This document shows positions 46,218 through 55,708 of a stretch of 64,000 nucleotides of DNA, piece by piece. The stretch is taken from positions 168,301 to 232,300 of the forward strand of contig NZ_WMIB01000002.1 of the NCBI RefSeq assembly GCF_009711125.1. The letters are read 5' to 3'. The stretch comes from Metabacillus mangrovi. Lineage in GTDB: Bacteria > Bacillota > Bacilli > Bacillales > Bacillaceae. The position numbers and the translations under genes are program-made. The notes beneath the pieces are model-generated. The model worked only from the letters and a program-made list of their open reading frames with translations. It ran no database searches and had not been told where the DNA came from. Positions within the stretch are counted from its first letter, which is position 1; each line of letters begins with the position of its first letter.

Positions 46218-47327
46218 ATGAGCAGCGAACTTTTAGATGCCCTGACTGTACTTGAAAGAGAAAAAGGGATCAGCAAAGAAATTATTATCGAAGCAATCGA
46301 AGCCGCTTTAATATCTGCTTATAAACGCAATTTTAACCAAGCGCAAAATGTGCGTGTAGACCTTAACAGGGATACAGGCACCATGAGAGTTTTTGCCCGC
46401 AAGGATGTAGTGGATCAGGTATTTGATCCCCGTCTTGAAATATCTGAGGGAGAGGCTCATGCCATCCATCCAAACTACATAGTAGGCGATGTTGTCGAGA
46501 TGGAGGTAACACCGAAGGACTTCGGAAGAATCGCTGCCCAGACAGCTAAGCAGGTAGTCACACAGAGGGTCAGAGAAGCTGAACGGGGCGTCATCTACTC
46601 AGAATTCATCGACCGTGAAGAGGATATTATGACAGGGATCGTCCAGCGTATTGATTCCAAGTTCATCTATGTCAGCCTTGGAAAAATCGAAGCGCTGCTT
46701 CCGGTTAACGAGCAGATGCCGAATGAGCATTATAAGCCGCACGACCGGATTAAAGTATTTATTACAAAGGTAGAAAAAACGACCAAAGGCCCTCAGATTT
46801 TTGTGTCACGGACACACCCGGGTCTCCTGAAGCGCCTGTTTGAAATTGAAGTGCCGGAAATTTATGACGGTACAGTTGAAATCAAATCTGTAGCCCGTGA
46901 AGCAGGGGACCGGTCCAAAATTTCCGTTCACTCTGAAAATCCGGAGGTTGATCCTGTCGGCTCCTGTGTCGGTCCTAAAGGACAAAGGGTGCAGGCGATC
47001 GTGAATGAACTGAAGGGCGAGAAAATTGACATCGTCCGCTGGTCCAGCGATCCGGTGGAGTTCGTTGCCAATGCCCTCAGCCCTTCAAAGGTCGTAGAAG
47101 TTAAGGTAAATGAAGATGACAAAGCGACTACAGTAATTGTTCCGGATTATCAGCTTTCCCTTGCGATCGGGAAGCGCGGCCAAAACGCACGCCTTGCTGC
47201 CAAGCTGACAAATTGGAAAATCGATATCAAAAGCGAGTCAGACGCTGAAAAGCTCGGACTGCTGAGTGAAATTCAGGAAGCGGATGAGGATGATTATGAC
47301 TCTCCGGAAGACTTTCAGGACAAGTAA
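46218..47327 (+). CDS. nusA: Transcription termination/antitermination protein NusA
   Basis: RNA polymerase-associated factor of 369 residues. The N-terminal RNAP-binding domain (about 1-125), S1 domain (about 130-200, GIVQRIDSKFIYVSLGKIEALLP) and two KH domains (VGPKGQRVQAIVNELKGEKIDIV; IGKRGQNARLAAKLTNWKIDI) are clear; it ends in an acidic tail without the extra repeats of E. coli NusA. ATG follows AAAGGGGGAAAA, and a small CCGGC/GCCGG hairpin lies in the 66-base gap before it. It is likely to regulate its own leader. Confidence 0.97.
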   Translation: MSSELLDALTVLEREKGISKEIIIEAIEAALISAYKRNFNQAQNVRVDLNRDTGTMRVFARKDVVDQVFDPRLEISEGEAHAIHPNYIVGDVVEMEVTPKDFGRIAAQTAKQVVTQRVREAERGVIYSEFIDREEDIMTGIVQRIDSKFIYVSLGKIEALLPVNEQMPNEHYKPHDRIKVFITKVEKTTKGPQIFVSRTHPGLLKRLFEIEVPEIYDGTVEIKSVAREAGDRSKISVHSENPEVDPVGSCVGPKGQRVQAIVNELKGEKIDIVRWSSDPVEFVANALSPSKVVEVKVNEDDKATTVIVPDYQLSLAIGKRGQNARLAAKLTNWKIDIKSESDAEKLGLLSEIQEADEDDYDSPEDFQDK

Positions 47328-47339
47328 GAGGTGATCCGG

Positions 47340-47615
47340 ATGAATCCAGGAAGGAAAATTCCTCTCCGCAAATGTGTGGCAACCGGTGAAATGAAGCCGA
47401 AAAAAGAAATGGTCCGGGTAGTCCGGACCGCCGAAGGCGAAGTATCAGTTGATACGACGGGGAGAAAAAACGGCCGCGGCGCCTATATTACACTGAACCA
47501 AGAGGCAATCCAGCTGGCTAAAAAGAAGAACATTCTTTCGAATCAGCTTAAAACAAAAGTAGAGGATTCCATTTACGATGAACTTTTCAGCCTTGCAGAA
47601 AGCAGGCAGGTATGA
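47340..47615 (+). CDS. rnpM: RnpM (YlxR), RNA-binding modulator of RNase P
   Basis: Basic protein of 91 residues with the YlxR motif [25 protein letters not shown] and the [11 protein letters not shown] loop. In B. subtilis this protein has been reported to bind RNase P and reduce its activity. I placed the start at ATG 47340, six bases after AGAGGTG; GTG 47331 lies inside that site. It overlaps ylxQ by four bases. Confidence 0.93.
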   Translation: MNPGRKIPLRKCVATGEMKPKKEMVRVVRTAEGEVSVDTTGRKNGRGAYITLNQEAIQLAKKKNILSNQLKTKVEDSIYDELFSLAESRQV

Positions 47616-47914
47616 ATCAGCCAAAATGGAAATCCCTGCTCGGACTTGCCAATCGGGCACGAAAAGTCATTTCAGGCGAAGAACTGGTCATCAAGGAAGT
47701 ACGCCAGTCCCGTGCCAAATTAGTTCTGCTCTCTTTAGATGCATCTGACAATACGAAAAAAAAGGTGACGGATAAATGCCGCACGTACGATACTCCAGTC
47801 GTTCATGTTGAAAGCCGCTTTGAGCTTGGGCATGCGATCGGCAAGGATGCAAGAGTAGTAGCAGCAGTGACTGAACAGGGATTCGCTGCGAAACTAAAGG
47901 ACTTGCTCGATTAA
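47612..47914 (+). CDS. ylxQ: YlxQ, L7Ae-family RNA-binding protein
   Basis: Protein of 100 residues of the ribosomal L7Ae/L30e/S12e fold ([48 protein letters not shown]). Such proteins bind kink-turn RNAs; the specific target of YlxQ is not well established. It overlaps rnpM and lies 19 bases before infB, the usual Bacillus order. Confidence 0.93.
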   Translation: MNQPKWKSLLGLANRARKVISGEELVIKEVRQSRAKLVLLSLDASDNTKKKVTDKCRTYDTPVVHVESRFELGHAIGKDARVVAAVTEQGFAAKLKDLLD

Positions 47915-47933
47915 TTTATATGGAGGTGAACCT

Positions 47934-50186
47934 ATGTCAAAAGTGAGAGTTTATGAATACGCGAAACAGCATAACGTATCAAGTAAAGACATCATTACTG
48001 CGCTTAAAGAAATGAAGGTCGAAGTAACCAATCATATGGCCATGATTGAAGATGCCCATGTTGGAAAGCTGGACCAGAGATTCGCACAAAACAGGAAAAC
48101 AAATCCTGAAAAACAGGATTCTCAACCGAACGGGAAGGGGAATGCAGCCATTAATTCTAAAGCCGGCGGCGGACAGTCCGCCTCAACGAAAAAAACATCA
48201 ACCAACAGCAGCCAAAGTCAAAGCCGTCCATCCACTGATCAGAGGAAAAACTCCCAGCAGCGTCCAGGGGATAAAAAAGGACCGCAGAGCGGGAGGAACA
48301 ATAACGTGAACAGTAACCGAAACAGCAGCGGAAACAACAGCAGCAGAAGAAACAGCGGCGGTGCCAAAAAAGGCGGAAACCGGAACAACAACCAGCGTCC
48401 GGCTCCACAGGCGGAAAAGCCGAAAAAAGAGCTTCCAAGCAAAATCACCTTCACAGGTTCATTAACCGTTGGAGAGCTTGCCCAAAAGCTTCATAAAGAA
48501 CCGTCTGAAATTATCAAAAAGCTTCTTATGCTTGGTGTTATGGCGACCATCAACCAGGACCTCGATAAAGACACCATTGAGTTAATCGCAGGTGAATACG
48601 GGGTAGAAGTGGAAGAAGAGATTCATTTTGATGTAACTGAATTTGAAGGATACGACCAGGCTGATAAAGAAGAGGACCATGAAATCCGCCCTCCGGTTGT
48701 TACCATCATGGGACACGTTGACCATGGTAAAACAACCCTGCTTGACTCGATCCGCAATACGAAAGTGACTGCCGGTGAAGCTGGCGGGATCACTCAGCAT
48801 ATCGGAGCCTATCAGGTTGAAACGAACGGCAAGAAAATCACTTTCCTCGATACTCCGGGACATGCTGCGTTTACAACGATGCGTGCCCGCGGTGCACAGG
48901 TTACGGATATCACGATTCTGGTTGTAGCGGCAGACGACGGTGTAATGCCTCAGACTGTAGAAGCCATTAACCATGCTAAAGCAGCAGAGGTGCCGATCAT
49001 TGTTGCAGTAAACAAAATGGATAAACCGTCAGCCAATCCTGACCGTGTGATGCAGGAACTGACTGAGCATAACCTCGTTCCGGAATCATGGGGAGGCGAA
49101 ACGATCTTCGTTCCGGTTTCTGCACTGAAAGGCGACGGAATCGACGATCTTCTCGAAATGATCCTTTTAGTTTCCGAGGTTGAGGAGCTAAAGGCGAATC
49201 CAAAACTCCGTGCTACAGGAACTGTAATTGAGGCGCAGCTGGATAAAGGCCGCGGTTCTGTAGCTACCCTCCTTGTGCAAAATGGATCTCTGAAAGTTGG
49301 GGACCCTATTGTTGTGGGGAATACCTTCGGCCGCGTCCGGGCGATGGTCAACGATCTTGGCCGCCGTGTCAAGGAAGTCGGACCGTCTGCTCCGGTAGAA
49401 ATTACCGGCTTGAGCGACGTTCCGCTTGCAGGGGATCAGTTCATGGTCTTCGCTGATGAGAAGAAAGCCCGCCAGGTAGGGGAAGCACGTGCCCAGAAAC
49501 AGCAGGTTGAACAGCGGAGCGAAAAATCAAAACTCAGTCTGGATGATTTGTTCGAACAAATTAAACAGGGCGACGTAAAAGATATCAACCTGATTGTTAA
49601 AGCTGACGTTCAAGGTTCTGTTGAAGCCCTTGCATCTGCACTTCAGAAAATCGAAGTGGAAGGCGTAAAGGTCAAAATCATTCATACAGGCGTCGGCGCC
49701 ATCACAGAATATGACATTATGCTTGCCTCCGCTTCAAACGGGATCGTCATCGGGTTCAATGTCCGCCCTGACGCCAATGCGAAGCGTGCAGCAGAAGCCG
49801 AAAAAGTGGATATCCGTCTTCACAGAATCATCTATAAAGTAATTGAAGAAATTGAGGCTGCCATGAAAGGAATGCTCGATCCTGAGTTCGAAGAGAAAAT
49901 CATCGGCCAGGTTGAAGTGCGCCAGACATTCAAGGTATCCAAAATCGGAACAATTGCCGGAGGCTATGTAACCGACGGAAAAATCACCCGTGACAGCGGC
50001 ATGCGTCTGATCCGTGAAGGCATTGTCATTTTCGAAGGAAATGTCGATGTGCTGAAACGTTTTAAAGATGACGTTAAAGAAGTGGCACAGGGGTACGAGT
50101 GCGGAATTACCATCAAGAACTACAATGACATCAAAGAGGGCGATGTTATTGAAGCTTATGTTATGCAGGAAATCGAGCGCAAGTGA
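47934..50186 (+). CDS. infB: Translation initiation factor IF-2
   Basis: GTPase of 750 residues that brings initiator tRNA to the ribosome. The N-terminal IF2N segment ([23 protein letters not shown]) is followed by a low-complexity Asn/Ser/Arg/Gly/Lys-rich linker (about residues 55-165), a second IF2N-type domain ([22 protein letters not shown]), the G domain with G1 GHVDHGKT (about 259-266), and domains II to IV. The ATG follows TGGAGGTGAACC. The linker is the only compositionally odd part and is expected to be disordered. Confidence 0.98.
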   Translation: MSKVRVYEYAKQHNVSSKDIITALKEMKVEVTNHMAMIEDAHVGKLDQRFAQNRKTNPEKQDSQPNGKGNAAINSKAGGGQSASTKKTSTNSSQSQSRPSTDQRKNSQQRPGDKKGPQSGRNNNVNSNRNSSGNNSSRRNSGGAKKGGNRNNNQRPAPQAEKPKKELPSKITFTGSLTVGELAQKLHKEPSEIIKKLLMLGVMATINQDLDKDTIELIAGEYGVEVEEEIHFDVTEFEGYDQADKEEDHEIRPPVVTIMGHVDHGKTTLLDSIRNTKVTAGEAGGITQHIGAYQVETNGKKITFLDTPGHAAFTTMRARGAQVTDITILVVAADDGVMPQTVEAINHAKAAEVPIIVAVNKMDKPSANPDRVMQELTEHNLVPESWGGETIFVPVSALKGDGIDDLLEMILLVSEVEELKANPKLRATGTVIEAQLDKGRGSVATLLVQNGSLKVGDPIVVGNTFGRVRAMVNDLGRRVKEVGPSAPVEITGLSDVPLAGDQFMVFADEKKARQVGEARAQKQQVEQRSEKSKLSLDDLFEQIKQGDVKDINLIVKADVQGSVEALASALQKIEVEGVKVKIIHTGVGAITEYDIMLASASNGIVIGFNVRPDANAKRAAEAEKVDIRLHRIIYKVIEEIEAAMKGMLDPEFEEKIIGQVEVRQTFKVSKIGTIAGGYVTDGKITRDSGMRLIREGIVIFEGNVDVLKRFKDDVKEVAQGYECGITIKNYNDIKEGDVIEAYVMQEIERK

Positions 50187-50461
50187 TTGGAACCGTCCAC
50201 TGCGAATGGATCATCTATGATTCCTTTTCCCTTAAGGACAAACGGTCAGTTATGAAAAGAATTACGGCCCGGGTCAGGCAGCAGTACAATGTTGCCATCT
50301 CTGAACTGGATTTTCAGGATTCATGGCAAAGAGCAAAAATCGGCATCGTCACGATCTCTTCCGGTAAAATCCAGGCTGAAAAAGAATTGAACCGGGTCCT
50401 TGCGTTTATCGACTCCTTTCCGGAAATTGAAAGAACAGTGACCGTTTACGAATGGTTATAA
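50183..50461 (+). CDS. ylxP: YlxP, DUF503 family protein
   Basis: Small protein of 92 residues with the DUF503 pattern ([53 protein letters not shown]). The start is GTG overlapping the infB TGA (GTGA). Its cellular role is not firmly known; links to 30S/ribosome biogenesis have been proposed from its place between infB and rbfA. Confidence 0.92.
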   Translation: MIGTVHCEWIIYDSFSLKDKRSVMKRITARVRQQYNVAISELDFQDSWQRAKIGIVTISSGKIQAEKELNRVLAFIDSFPEIERTVTVYEWL

Positions 50462-50477
50462 GGATGGAGTGAATACA

Positions 50478-50831
50478 ATGAGCATCAGATCTACCCGTGT
50501 CGGTGAACAGATGAAGAAGGAACTTAGCGAAATCATCGGCCGTAAAATAAAAGATCCAAGAATTGGTTTTGTTACCGTGACGGATGTCCGGGTATCAGGC
50601 GATCTGCAGATTGCCAAAGTGTATATTTCCGTACTGGGTGACGAAGAACAGCGGGAAAACACACTGAAAGGACTTGCCAAAGCGAAAGGGTTTATCAGGT
50701 CCGAGATCGGGCAGCGCATCCGTCTGAGGAAAACACCGGAAATCCAGTTTGAATTCGATGAATCCATCGATTACGGTAACCGGATCGAAACGATCATACA
50801 TGAAATCAATGCGCCAGATAAAAAAGATTGA
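50478..50831 (+). CDS. rbfA: Ribosome-binding factor A
   Basis: KH-fold protein of 117 residues that assists 16S rRNA/30S maturation. It has the RbfA signatures [37 protein letters not shown] and [27 protein letters not shown]. The ATG at 50478 lies eight bases after GGAG; a GTG at 50469 overlaps that site. It precedes a 132-base gap with a long hairpin before truB. Confidence 0.96.
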   Translation: MSIRSTRVGEQMKKELSEIIGRKIKDPRIGFVTVTDVRVSGDLQIAKVYISVLGDEEQRENTLKGLAKAKGFIRSEIGQRIRLRKTPEIQFEFDESIDYGNRIETIIHEINAPDKKD

Positions 50832-50836
50832 TGGAT

Positions 50837-50927
50837 AAGGATGGACTGCCCGTGATCTTCCGGATATGCCAATGGTGCCAACAGGTGCCGTTGGCTGCTG
50901 GAAAGACCGTGCAGTTCCATCCTTTTT
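50837..50927 (+). terminator. long interrupted hairpin with U-tract between rbfA and truB
   Basis: AAGGATGGACTGC (50837-50849) pairs with GCAGTTCCATCCTT (50911-50924) with one bulged T, followed by TTT. Inside, GCCAA-T-GGTGCC pairs with GGTGCC-G-TTGGC around AACA (about 50868-50895). This could terminate the nusA operon or act as an attenuator or processing site before truB. Confidence 0.65.
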
Positions 50928-50963
50928 CATTTGACTAAATGAGGATAGGCAAGGAGGATAAAG

Positions 50964-51872
50964 ATGGATGGTGTTTTGCTCCTGAACAAACCTGCAGGAA
51001 TGACTTCCCATGATTGTGTGTACCGGGTCAGAAAGCTATTCAAAACTAAAAAGGTCGGGCATACCGGTACCCTTGATCCCGATGTAACCGGAGTGCTGCC
51101 CATTTGCATCGGCAGGGCAACAAAAATTGTGGAATACTTGACTGCTTCAAGTAAAACGTACGAAGCGGAAGTTACCCTTGGCTTTTCCACCGACACTGAG
51201 GATGCCTCAGGTGAGGTGACACAATCGGCCCCTCTGTCCGAAAAACCGGATGAAGAAAGCGTAGACCGGCTGCTTGCTTCATTTAAAGGAGAACTGGAAC
51301 AGACTCCTCCGATGTATTCTGCTGTAAAGGTGAATGGAAAAAAACTCTATGAGTATGCCAGAAAAGGAATCGAAATCGAACGGCCGAAAAGAATGATCAC
51401 CATTTCAGCGATTGAACGGATATCCCCTGTTGTGTTTAATGGCACGACTGCTTCGTTTAAGTTCCGGGTAACCTGCTCTAAAGGTACATACGTCCGTACG
51501 CTTGCTGTCATGATCGGAGAGAAGCTTGGATTCCCGGCACATATGTCCCATTTGATCCGGACCGGTTCCGGCCGGTTTGCTCTGGAAGACTGCCGGACAT
51601 TCGAAGAAATTGAAGCTGATCTGACTGATGAATCGGTCAGGCTGATTCCGATTTCGGAGGCACTCAATCATTTGCCCAAATGGGTGATAAATGATACATT
51701 AGCAGAGAAAGTTGGAAACGGAGCGGTTCTGCCGGTTCCCGAGGAGTTCACGGGTGCAGATGAGGATGTAAGGGTGGCCGTTTATAACCGGCATGGAGAG
51801 TGCCTGGCCATCTATATGAAGCATCCGGAAAAACCCGTTTTTAAACCTGCTAAAGTTTTAGCAACCGACTAA
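50964..51872 (+). CDS. truB: tRNA pseudouridine-55 synthase
   Basis: Enzyme of 302 residues converting U55 in the T-loop of tRNA to pseudouridine. The catalytic Asp38 is in VGHTGTLDPDVTG. KPAGMTSHDCVYRVRK and SAVKVNGKKLYEYARKG are family signatures, and a short PUA-like C-terminal region follows. The ATG follows AAGGAGGATAAAG. ribC follows in the same unit. Confidence 0.97.
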   Translation: MDGVLLLNKPAGMTSHDCVYRVRKLFKTKKVGHTGTLDPDVTGVLPICIGRATKIVEYLTASSKTYEAEVTLGFSTDTEDASGEVTQSAPLSEKPDEESVDRLLASFKGELEQTPPMYSAVKVNGKKLYEYARKGIEIERPKRMITISAIERISPVVFNGTTASFKFRVTCSKGTYVRTLAVMIGEKLGFPAHMSHLIRTGSGRFALEDCRTFEEIEADLTDESVRLIPISEALNHLPKWVINDTLAEKVGNGAVLPVPEEFTGADEDVRVAVYNRHGECLAIYMKHPEKPVFKPAKVLATD

Positions 51873-51883
51873 ACCATTGATAA

Positions 51884-51897
51884 GCCGGGATCCCGGC
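51884..51897. repeat. 14-bp perfect palindrome between truB and ribC
   Basis: GCCGGGATCCCGGC. As RNA it would fold into a GCCGG/CCGGC hairpin with a GATC loop, about 25 bases upstream of the ribC start. There is no T tract. Confidence 0.5.
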
Positions 51898-51921
51898 CTG
51901 AAAGAAAAGGTGAGGGCTGTC

Positions 51922-52893
51922 GTGCAAACATATAAAATATCCCATCCGCATCAATTGCAGCATGAGGAATTAAAAGAAATGGTTCTCGCACTCGGCTATT
52001 TTGACGGTGTACACAGAGGCCACCGGGCCGTTATGGAGACAGCCCGTGAAGAAGCAGAGAGCATGGGCGCTGCCTGGGGAGTCATGACCTTCCATCCGCA
52101 CCCGTCTGTCGTTTTAAGGAAGCAGCAGGTACCCGAGGCCATAACACCGCTTGAGGATAAAATCGAGATGATCGCTGCCCTTGGCGCAGAGTATCTGTTT
52201 ATCGTTGATTTCTCAGAAGCTTTTTCCTGTCTTGAGCCGCAGGAATTTATCGACCAGTATATTATTGGCCTCAACGTAAAGCATGTAGTGGCCGGTTTTG
52301 ATTTTAGCTACGGCAAGCTTGGAAAAGGGACGATGGAATCCATGCCGTTTCACTCGCGCGGGAAGTTCGGTCAGACTACGGTTTCAAAGATGAAGGATTC
52401 TGAGAGAAAAATCAGCTCCACGCTTATCCGTGAAGTCATTCGGAACGGAAATGTAGAGTATGCCGCTGCTCTTCTTGGCAGGGCCTACAGCGGCAAGGGA
52501 GTGGTCATCCATGGCGATAAACGCGGAAGGACGATCGGGTTTCCTACTGCCAATATCGAGCTGCAGGAAGGCTACATTATTCCGCCTACAGGTGTTTATG
52601 CCGTTGCTGTGAAAGTAAAAGGCACGATACACAGAGGGGTCTGCAACATCGGCTACAAACCGACCTTTCATAAGGAAAGAGCGGTCAAGCCGGGAGTAGA
52701 GGTCCATATCTTTGATTTCAGCGGGGACATTTATGATGAGCAGGCAGAAATCTTCTGGTATAAACGGATCAGGAGCGAACAGAAATTCAGTTCAGCAGAT
52801 GAGCTGATCTCGAGGATTGAAAAGGATAAGCAGGCAGCCGAGGAATATTTTCATAATCGCAAGGAATTCCTTGCTTTTTCCCAAGAACAGTAG
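51922..52893 (+). CDS. ribC: Bifunctional riboflavin kinase/FAD synthetase
   Basis: Enzyme of 323 residues (RibF/RibC) making FMN and then FAD. The N-terminal adenylyltransferase domain carries ALGYFDGVHRGH and VAGFDFSYGKLGKGT; the C-terminal flavokinase domain carries GDKRGRTIGFPTANIE and GVYAV. I chose GTG 51922, six bases after AAAAGGTGAG; the open frame from 51877 is not conserved. No FMN riboswitch is seen upstream, as expected because the gene follows truB directly. Confidence 0.95.
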   Translation: MQTYKISHPHQLQHEELKEMVLALGYFDGVHRGHRAVMETAREEAESMGAAWGVMTFHPHPSVVLRKQQVPEAITPLEDKIEMIAALGAEYLFIVDFSEAFSCLEPQEFIDQYIIGLNVKHVVAGFDFSYGKLGKGTMESMPFHSRGKFGQTTVSKMKDSERKISSTLIREVIRNGNVEYAAALLGRAYSGKGVVIHGDKRGRTIGFPTANIELQEGYIIPPTGVYAVAVKVKGTIHRGVCNIGYKPTFHKERAVKPGVEVHIFDFSGDIYDEQAEIFWYKRIRSEQKFSSADELISRIEKDKQAAEEYFHNRKEFLAFSQEQ

Positions 52894-52928
52894 TATTCTT
52901 ATGTTTGTAACTTTTAAACCATTGCTTG

Positions 52929-52956
52929 GCAAGTCGAGTCACCGACGCTTGCTCGG
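52929..52956 (+). promoter_or_regulatory. rpsO leader hairpin, possible S15 binding site
   Basis: GCAAGTCG (52929-52936) pairs with CGA (52943-52945) and CTTGC (52948-52952), leaving a two-base bulge; CCGA can alternatively pair with TCGG (52953-52956). S15 autoregulates through mRNA leaders in several bacteria. No clear promoter was found in this gap. Confidence 0.35.
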
Positions 52957-52990
52957 TAATCGGGGATTATAGAAATAGGAGGTGAACAGG

Positions 52991-53260
52991 ATGGCTATCA
53001 CTCAAGAACGTAAAAACGATCTGATCAATGAGTACAGAACTCATGATACGGATACTGGATCTCCAGAGGTCCAAATCGCTATCCTTACAGAACAGATTAA
53101 CACGTTGAACGACCACTTGCGCACGCACAAGAAAGACCACCACTCACGTCGCGGTCTATTGAAAATGGTAGGTAAACGCCGTAACTTGCTTACTTACCTG
53201 CGTAATAAAGATGTAACTCGTTACCGCGAGTTAATCACAAAACTGGGATTACGCCGTTAA
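52991..53260 (+). CDS. rpsO: 30S ribosomal protein S15
   Basis: Ribosomal protein of 89 residues. The body [22 protein letters not shown] followed by [22 protein letters not shown] is unmistakable. ATG at 52991 follows AGGAGGTGAA; the frame has an upstream ATG at 52982 within that site, which I exclude. The protein binds 16S rRNA helices 20-22. It is closed by a strong terminator. Confidence 0.98.
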   Translation: MAITQERKNDLINEYRTHDTDTGSPEVQIAILTEQINTLNDHLRTHKKDHHSRRGLLKMVGKRRNLLTYLRNKDVTRYRELITKLGLRR

Positions 53261-53265
53261 TCCTG

Positions 53266-53293
53266 AAAAAAGCGGGAGCATTCCCGCTTTTTT
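53266..53293. terminator. terminator after rpsO
   Basis: AAAAAAGCGGGA pairs with TCCCGCTTTTTT around a four-base loop. A-run and T-run on the two sides mean it could work in both directions. Confidence 0.93.
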
Positions 53294-53307
53294 AGTGCAA
53301 AGAACAG

Positions 53308-53359
53308 CAGGGGATGCCGGCTGCGTAAGCGAGATGTGCCGGCAGGCCTCTGGATTTTT
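53308..53359 (+). promoter_or_regulatory. long hairpin in the rpsO-pnp gap
   Basis: CAGGGG (53308-53313) pairs with CCTCTG (53347-53352), and TGCCGGC (53315-53321) with GCCGGCA (53338-53344), around a 16-base loop; ATTTTTG follows. It could be a second terminator or an RNA-processing hairpin. Confidence 0.5.
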
Positions 53360-53382
53360 GAAACCTGCTATTTACTTATCAG

Positions 53383-53397
53383 CATATCATTGATATG
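53383..53397. promoter_or_regulatory. operator-like palindrome upstream of pnp
   Basis: CATATCA-T-TGATATG, a perfect 7-1-7 palindrome, about 80 bases before pnp. No strong promoter hexamers are evident around it (TTGATA at 53390-53395 is the best -35-like string), so function is uncertain. Confidence 0.4.
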
Positions 53398-53475
53398 TTC
53401 ATATTAATTAGTCCATACTAAATACCAGTGAACCAGCAATACATATGAGGAGTACAGAGAGGAGCACACGCATTT

Positions 53476-55593
53476 ATGGGTCAAGATAAGCATGTCTTTT
53501 CCATTGATTGGGCAGGCAGAACGCTGACTGTGGAAGCCGGACAGCTGGCAAAGCAGGCAAACGGTGCCGTTCTCATCCGTTACGGCGATACCGCTGTATT
53601 AAGTACAGCTACTGCTTCAAAGGAACCGAAAGCGGTTGATTTTTTCCCGCTGACCGTTAACTATGAGGAGCGTTTATATGCAGTAGGGAAAATTCCCGGA
53701 GGGTTTATTAAAAGAGAGGGAAGACCGAGTGAAAAAGCGATCCTTGCAAGCCGGCTGATCGACCGTCCGATCCGTCCGCTGTTTGCTGACGGTTTCCGGA
53801 ATGACGTTCAGGTCATCAGCATCGTGATGAGCGTAGACCAGAACTGTTCTTCAGAAATGGCTGCGATGTTCGGTTCTTCACTCGCCCTGACCATTTCCGA
53901 TATTCCATTTGAAGGACCGATCGCAGGTGTAACGGTTGGAAGAATCAACGATGAGTTTGTCGTTAACCCAACTGTTGAACAAATGGAAAAAAGCGATATC
54001 AACCTTGTTGTAGCAGGAACAAAAGATGCGATTAACATGGTTGAAGCCGGAGCCGACGAAGTTCCTGAGGAAATTATGCTTGAAGCCATCATGTTCGGTC
54101 ATGAAGAAATCAAGCGCCTGATTGCTTTCCAGGAGGAGATTGCCTCCCAGGTTGCAAAAGAAAAAGTTGAAGTTGAGCTTTACTCTCTTGATGCGGAAAT
54201 CGAAAAATCGATTCGCGAAGCTGCAGAAGCGGAATTGATTCAAGCGATTCAGGTTCAGGAAAAGCATGCACGCGAAGATGCGATCCAGGCCGTGAAAAAA
54301 CGGGTGATGGAAAGCTACAGGGAACAGGAAGCTGACGAAGAAACCCTTAAACAGGCAAGTGAAATTCTTTCCAAGCTTGTGAAGGGCGAAGTCCGCCGTT
54401 TGATCACAGAAGAAAAAGTCCGCCCTGACGGCCGTAAGCCGGATGAGATCCGACCGCTGTCTTCAAGCATCGGTCTTCTTTCCAGAACGCACGGGTCCGG
54501 ACTGTTTACCCGCGGACAAACCCAGGCTTTGAGCATCTGTACACTGGGCGCTTTGGGAGATGTCCAGATTCTTGATGGTCTCGGCATCGAAGAGTCCAAA
54601 CGATTTATGCACCATTATAACTTCCCATCCTTCTCAGTTGGAGAAACACGGCCTTTAAGGGGTCCTGGACGCCGCGAAATCGGACATGGTGCTCTTGGCG
54701 AACGAGCTCTTGAGCCGATCATTCCATCCGAAAAGGATTTCCCTTATACAGTTCGTCTTGTGTCAGAAGTGCTCGAATCAAACGGTTCCACTTCGCAGGC
54801 AAGCATCTGTGCCAGCACACTGGCGATGATGGATGCAGGGGTTCCGATCAAAGCACCTGTAGCAGGTATTGCGATGGGTCTTGTCAAATCAGGTGAGCAC
54901 TATACGGTCCTGACAGATATTCAGGGCATGGAGGATCATCTTGGAGACATGGACTTCAAGGTCGCAGGAACGTCAAAAGGTGTTACTGCTCTGCAAATGG
55001 ATATTAAGATTGACGGTTTATCAAGAGAAATTCTTGAAGAAGCCCTTTTGCAGGCGAAAACCGGACGTATGGAAATTCTGGACTCTATGCTTGCCACGAT
55101 CAGTGAGCCTAAGAAAGAACTTTCTCCATATGCACCGAAAATTCTGATGATGAGCATCAATCCGGATAAAATCCGTGATGTCATCGGACCGAGCGGAAAG
55201 CAAATCAACAAAATCATCGAAGAAACCGGCGTAAAAATCGATATTGAGCAAGATGGCACAGTCTTTATTTCATCTGTAGACGAGGCAATGAATCAAAAAG
55301 CGAAGAGCATTATTGAGGATCTTGTCCGTGAAGTGGAAATGGGCCAGATGTATCTCGGTAAAGTGAAACGCATCGAAAAATTCGGAGCTTTCGTAGAAAT
55401 ATTCAGTGGAAAGGACGGCCTGGTTCACATTTCCGAGCTTGCTGAAGAGCGGATCGGCAAAGTAGAAGACGTGGTTTCCATTGGAGATGAGATTTTAGTC
55501 AAGGTCACTGAGATCGATAAACAGGGCCGTGTAAATCTTTCACGAAAAGCTGTCCTCAAAGAGCAAAAGCAAAAAGAGGAGCAAAATTCGTAA
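53476..55593 (+). CDS. pnp: Polynucleotide phosphorylase
   Basis: 3'-5' exoribonuclease of 705 residues that phosphorolytically degrades RNA and is the main decay exonuclease in Bacillus. Two RNase PH domains (about 10-210 and 310-530) with [22 protein letters not shown] and [17 protein letters not shown], then a KH domain ([20 protein letters not shown], about 560) and a C-terminal S1 domain ([27 protein letters not shown]). The ATG follows AGAGAGGAGCACACGC. A terminator follows. Confidence 0.98.
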   Translation: MGQDKHVFSIDWAGRTLTVEAGQLAKQANGAVLIRYGDTAVLSTATASKEPKAVDFFPLTVNYEERLYAVGKIPGGFIKREGRPSEKAILASRLIDRPIRPLFADGFRNDVQVISIVMSVDQNCSSEMAAMFGSSLALTISDIPFEGPIAGVTVGRINDEFVVNPTVEQMEKSDINLVVAGTKDAINMVEAGADEVPEEIMLEAIMFGHEEIKRLIAFQEEIASQVAKEKVEVELYSLDAEIEKSIREAAEAELIQAIQVQEKHAREDAIQAVKKRVMESYREQEADEETLKQASEILSKLVKGEVRRLITEEKVRPDGRKPDEIRPLSSSIGLLSRTHGSGLFTRGQTQALSICTLGALGDVQILDGLGIEESKRFMHHYNFPSFSVGETRPLRGPGRREIGHGALGERALEPIIPSEKDFPYTVRLVSEVLESNGSTSQASICASTLAMMDAGVPIKAPVAGIAMGLVKSGEHYTVLTDIQGMEDHLGDMDFKVAGTSKGVTALQMDIKIDGLSREILEEALLQAKTGRMEILDSMLATISEPKKELSPYAPKILMMSINPDKIRDVIGPSGKQINKIIEETGVKIDIEQDGTVFISSVDEAMNQKAKSIIEDLVREVEMGQMYLGKVKRIEKFGAFVEIFSGKDGLVHISELAEERIGKVEDVVSIGDEILVKVTEIDKQGRVNLSRKAVLKEQKQKEEQNS

Positions 55594-55599
55594 CCCATT

Positions 55600-55632
55600 G
55601 AAGCCAGGCTGATCTGGCTTCTTTGTCTTTTC
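55600..55632 (+). terminator. terminator after pnp
   Basis: GAAGCCAG (55600-55607) pairs with CTGGCTTC (55614-55621), six-base loop, then TTTGTCTTTTC. Confidence 0.88.
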
Positions 55633-55708
55633 AGGACAAACTGAATCTCAGCATGTGTTCTACCTTGTCCCCCTGCTACATAATGTGGTACTAAAGGGGG
55701 AATCATAC

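Noticed and set aside
48180..48430. Asn/Ser/Arg-rich stretch in infB as a foreign insertion
   Set aside because: IF-2 N-terminal linkers are normally low-complexity and variable in Bacillota; flanking IF2N domains are intact and the frame is unbroken.
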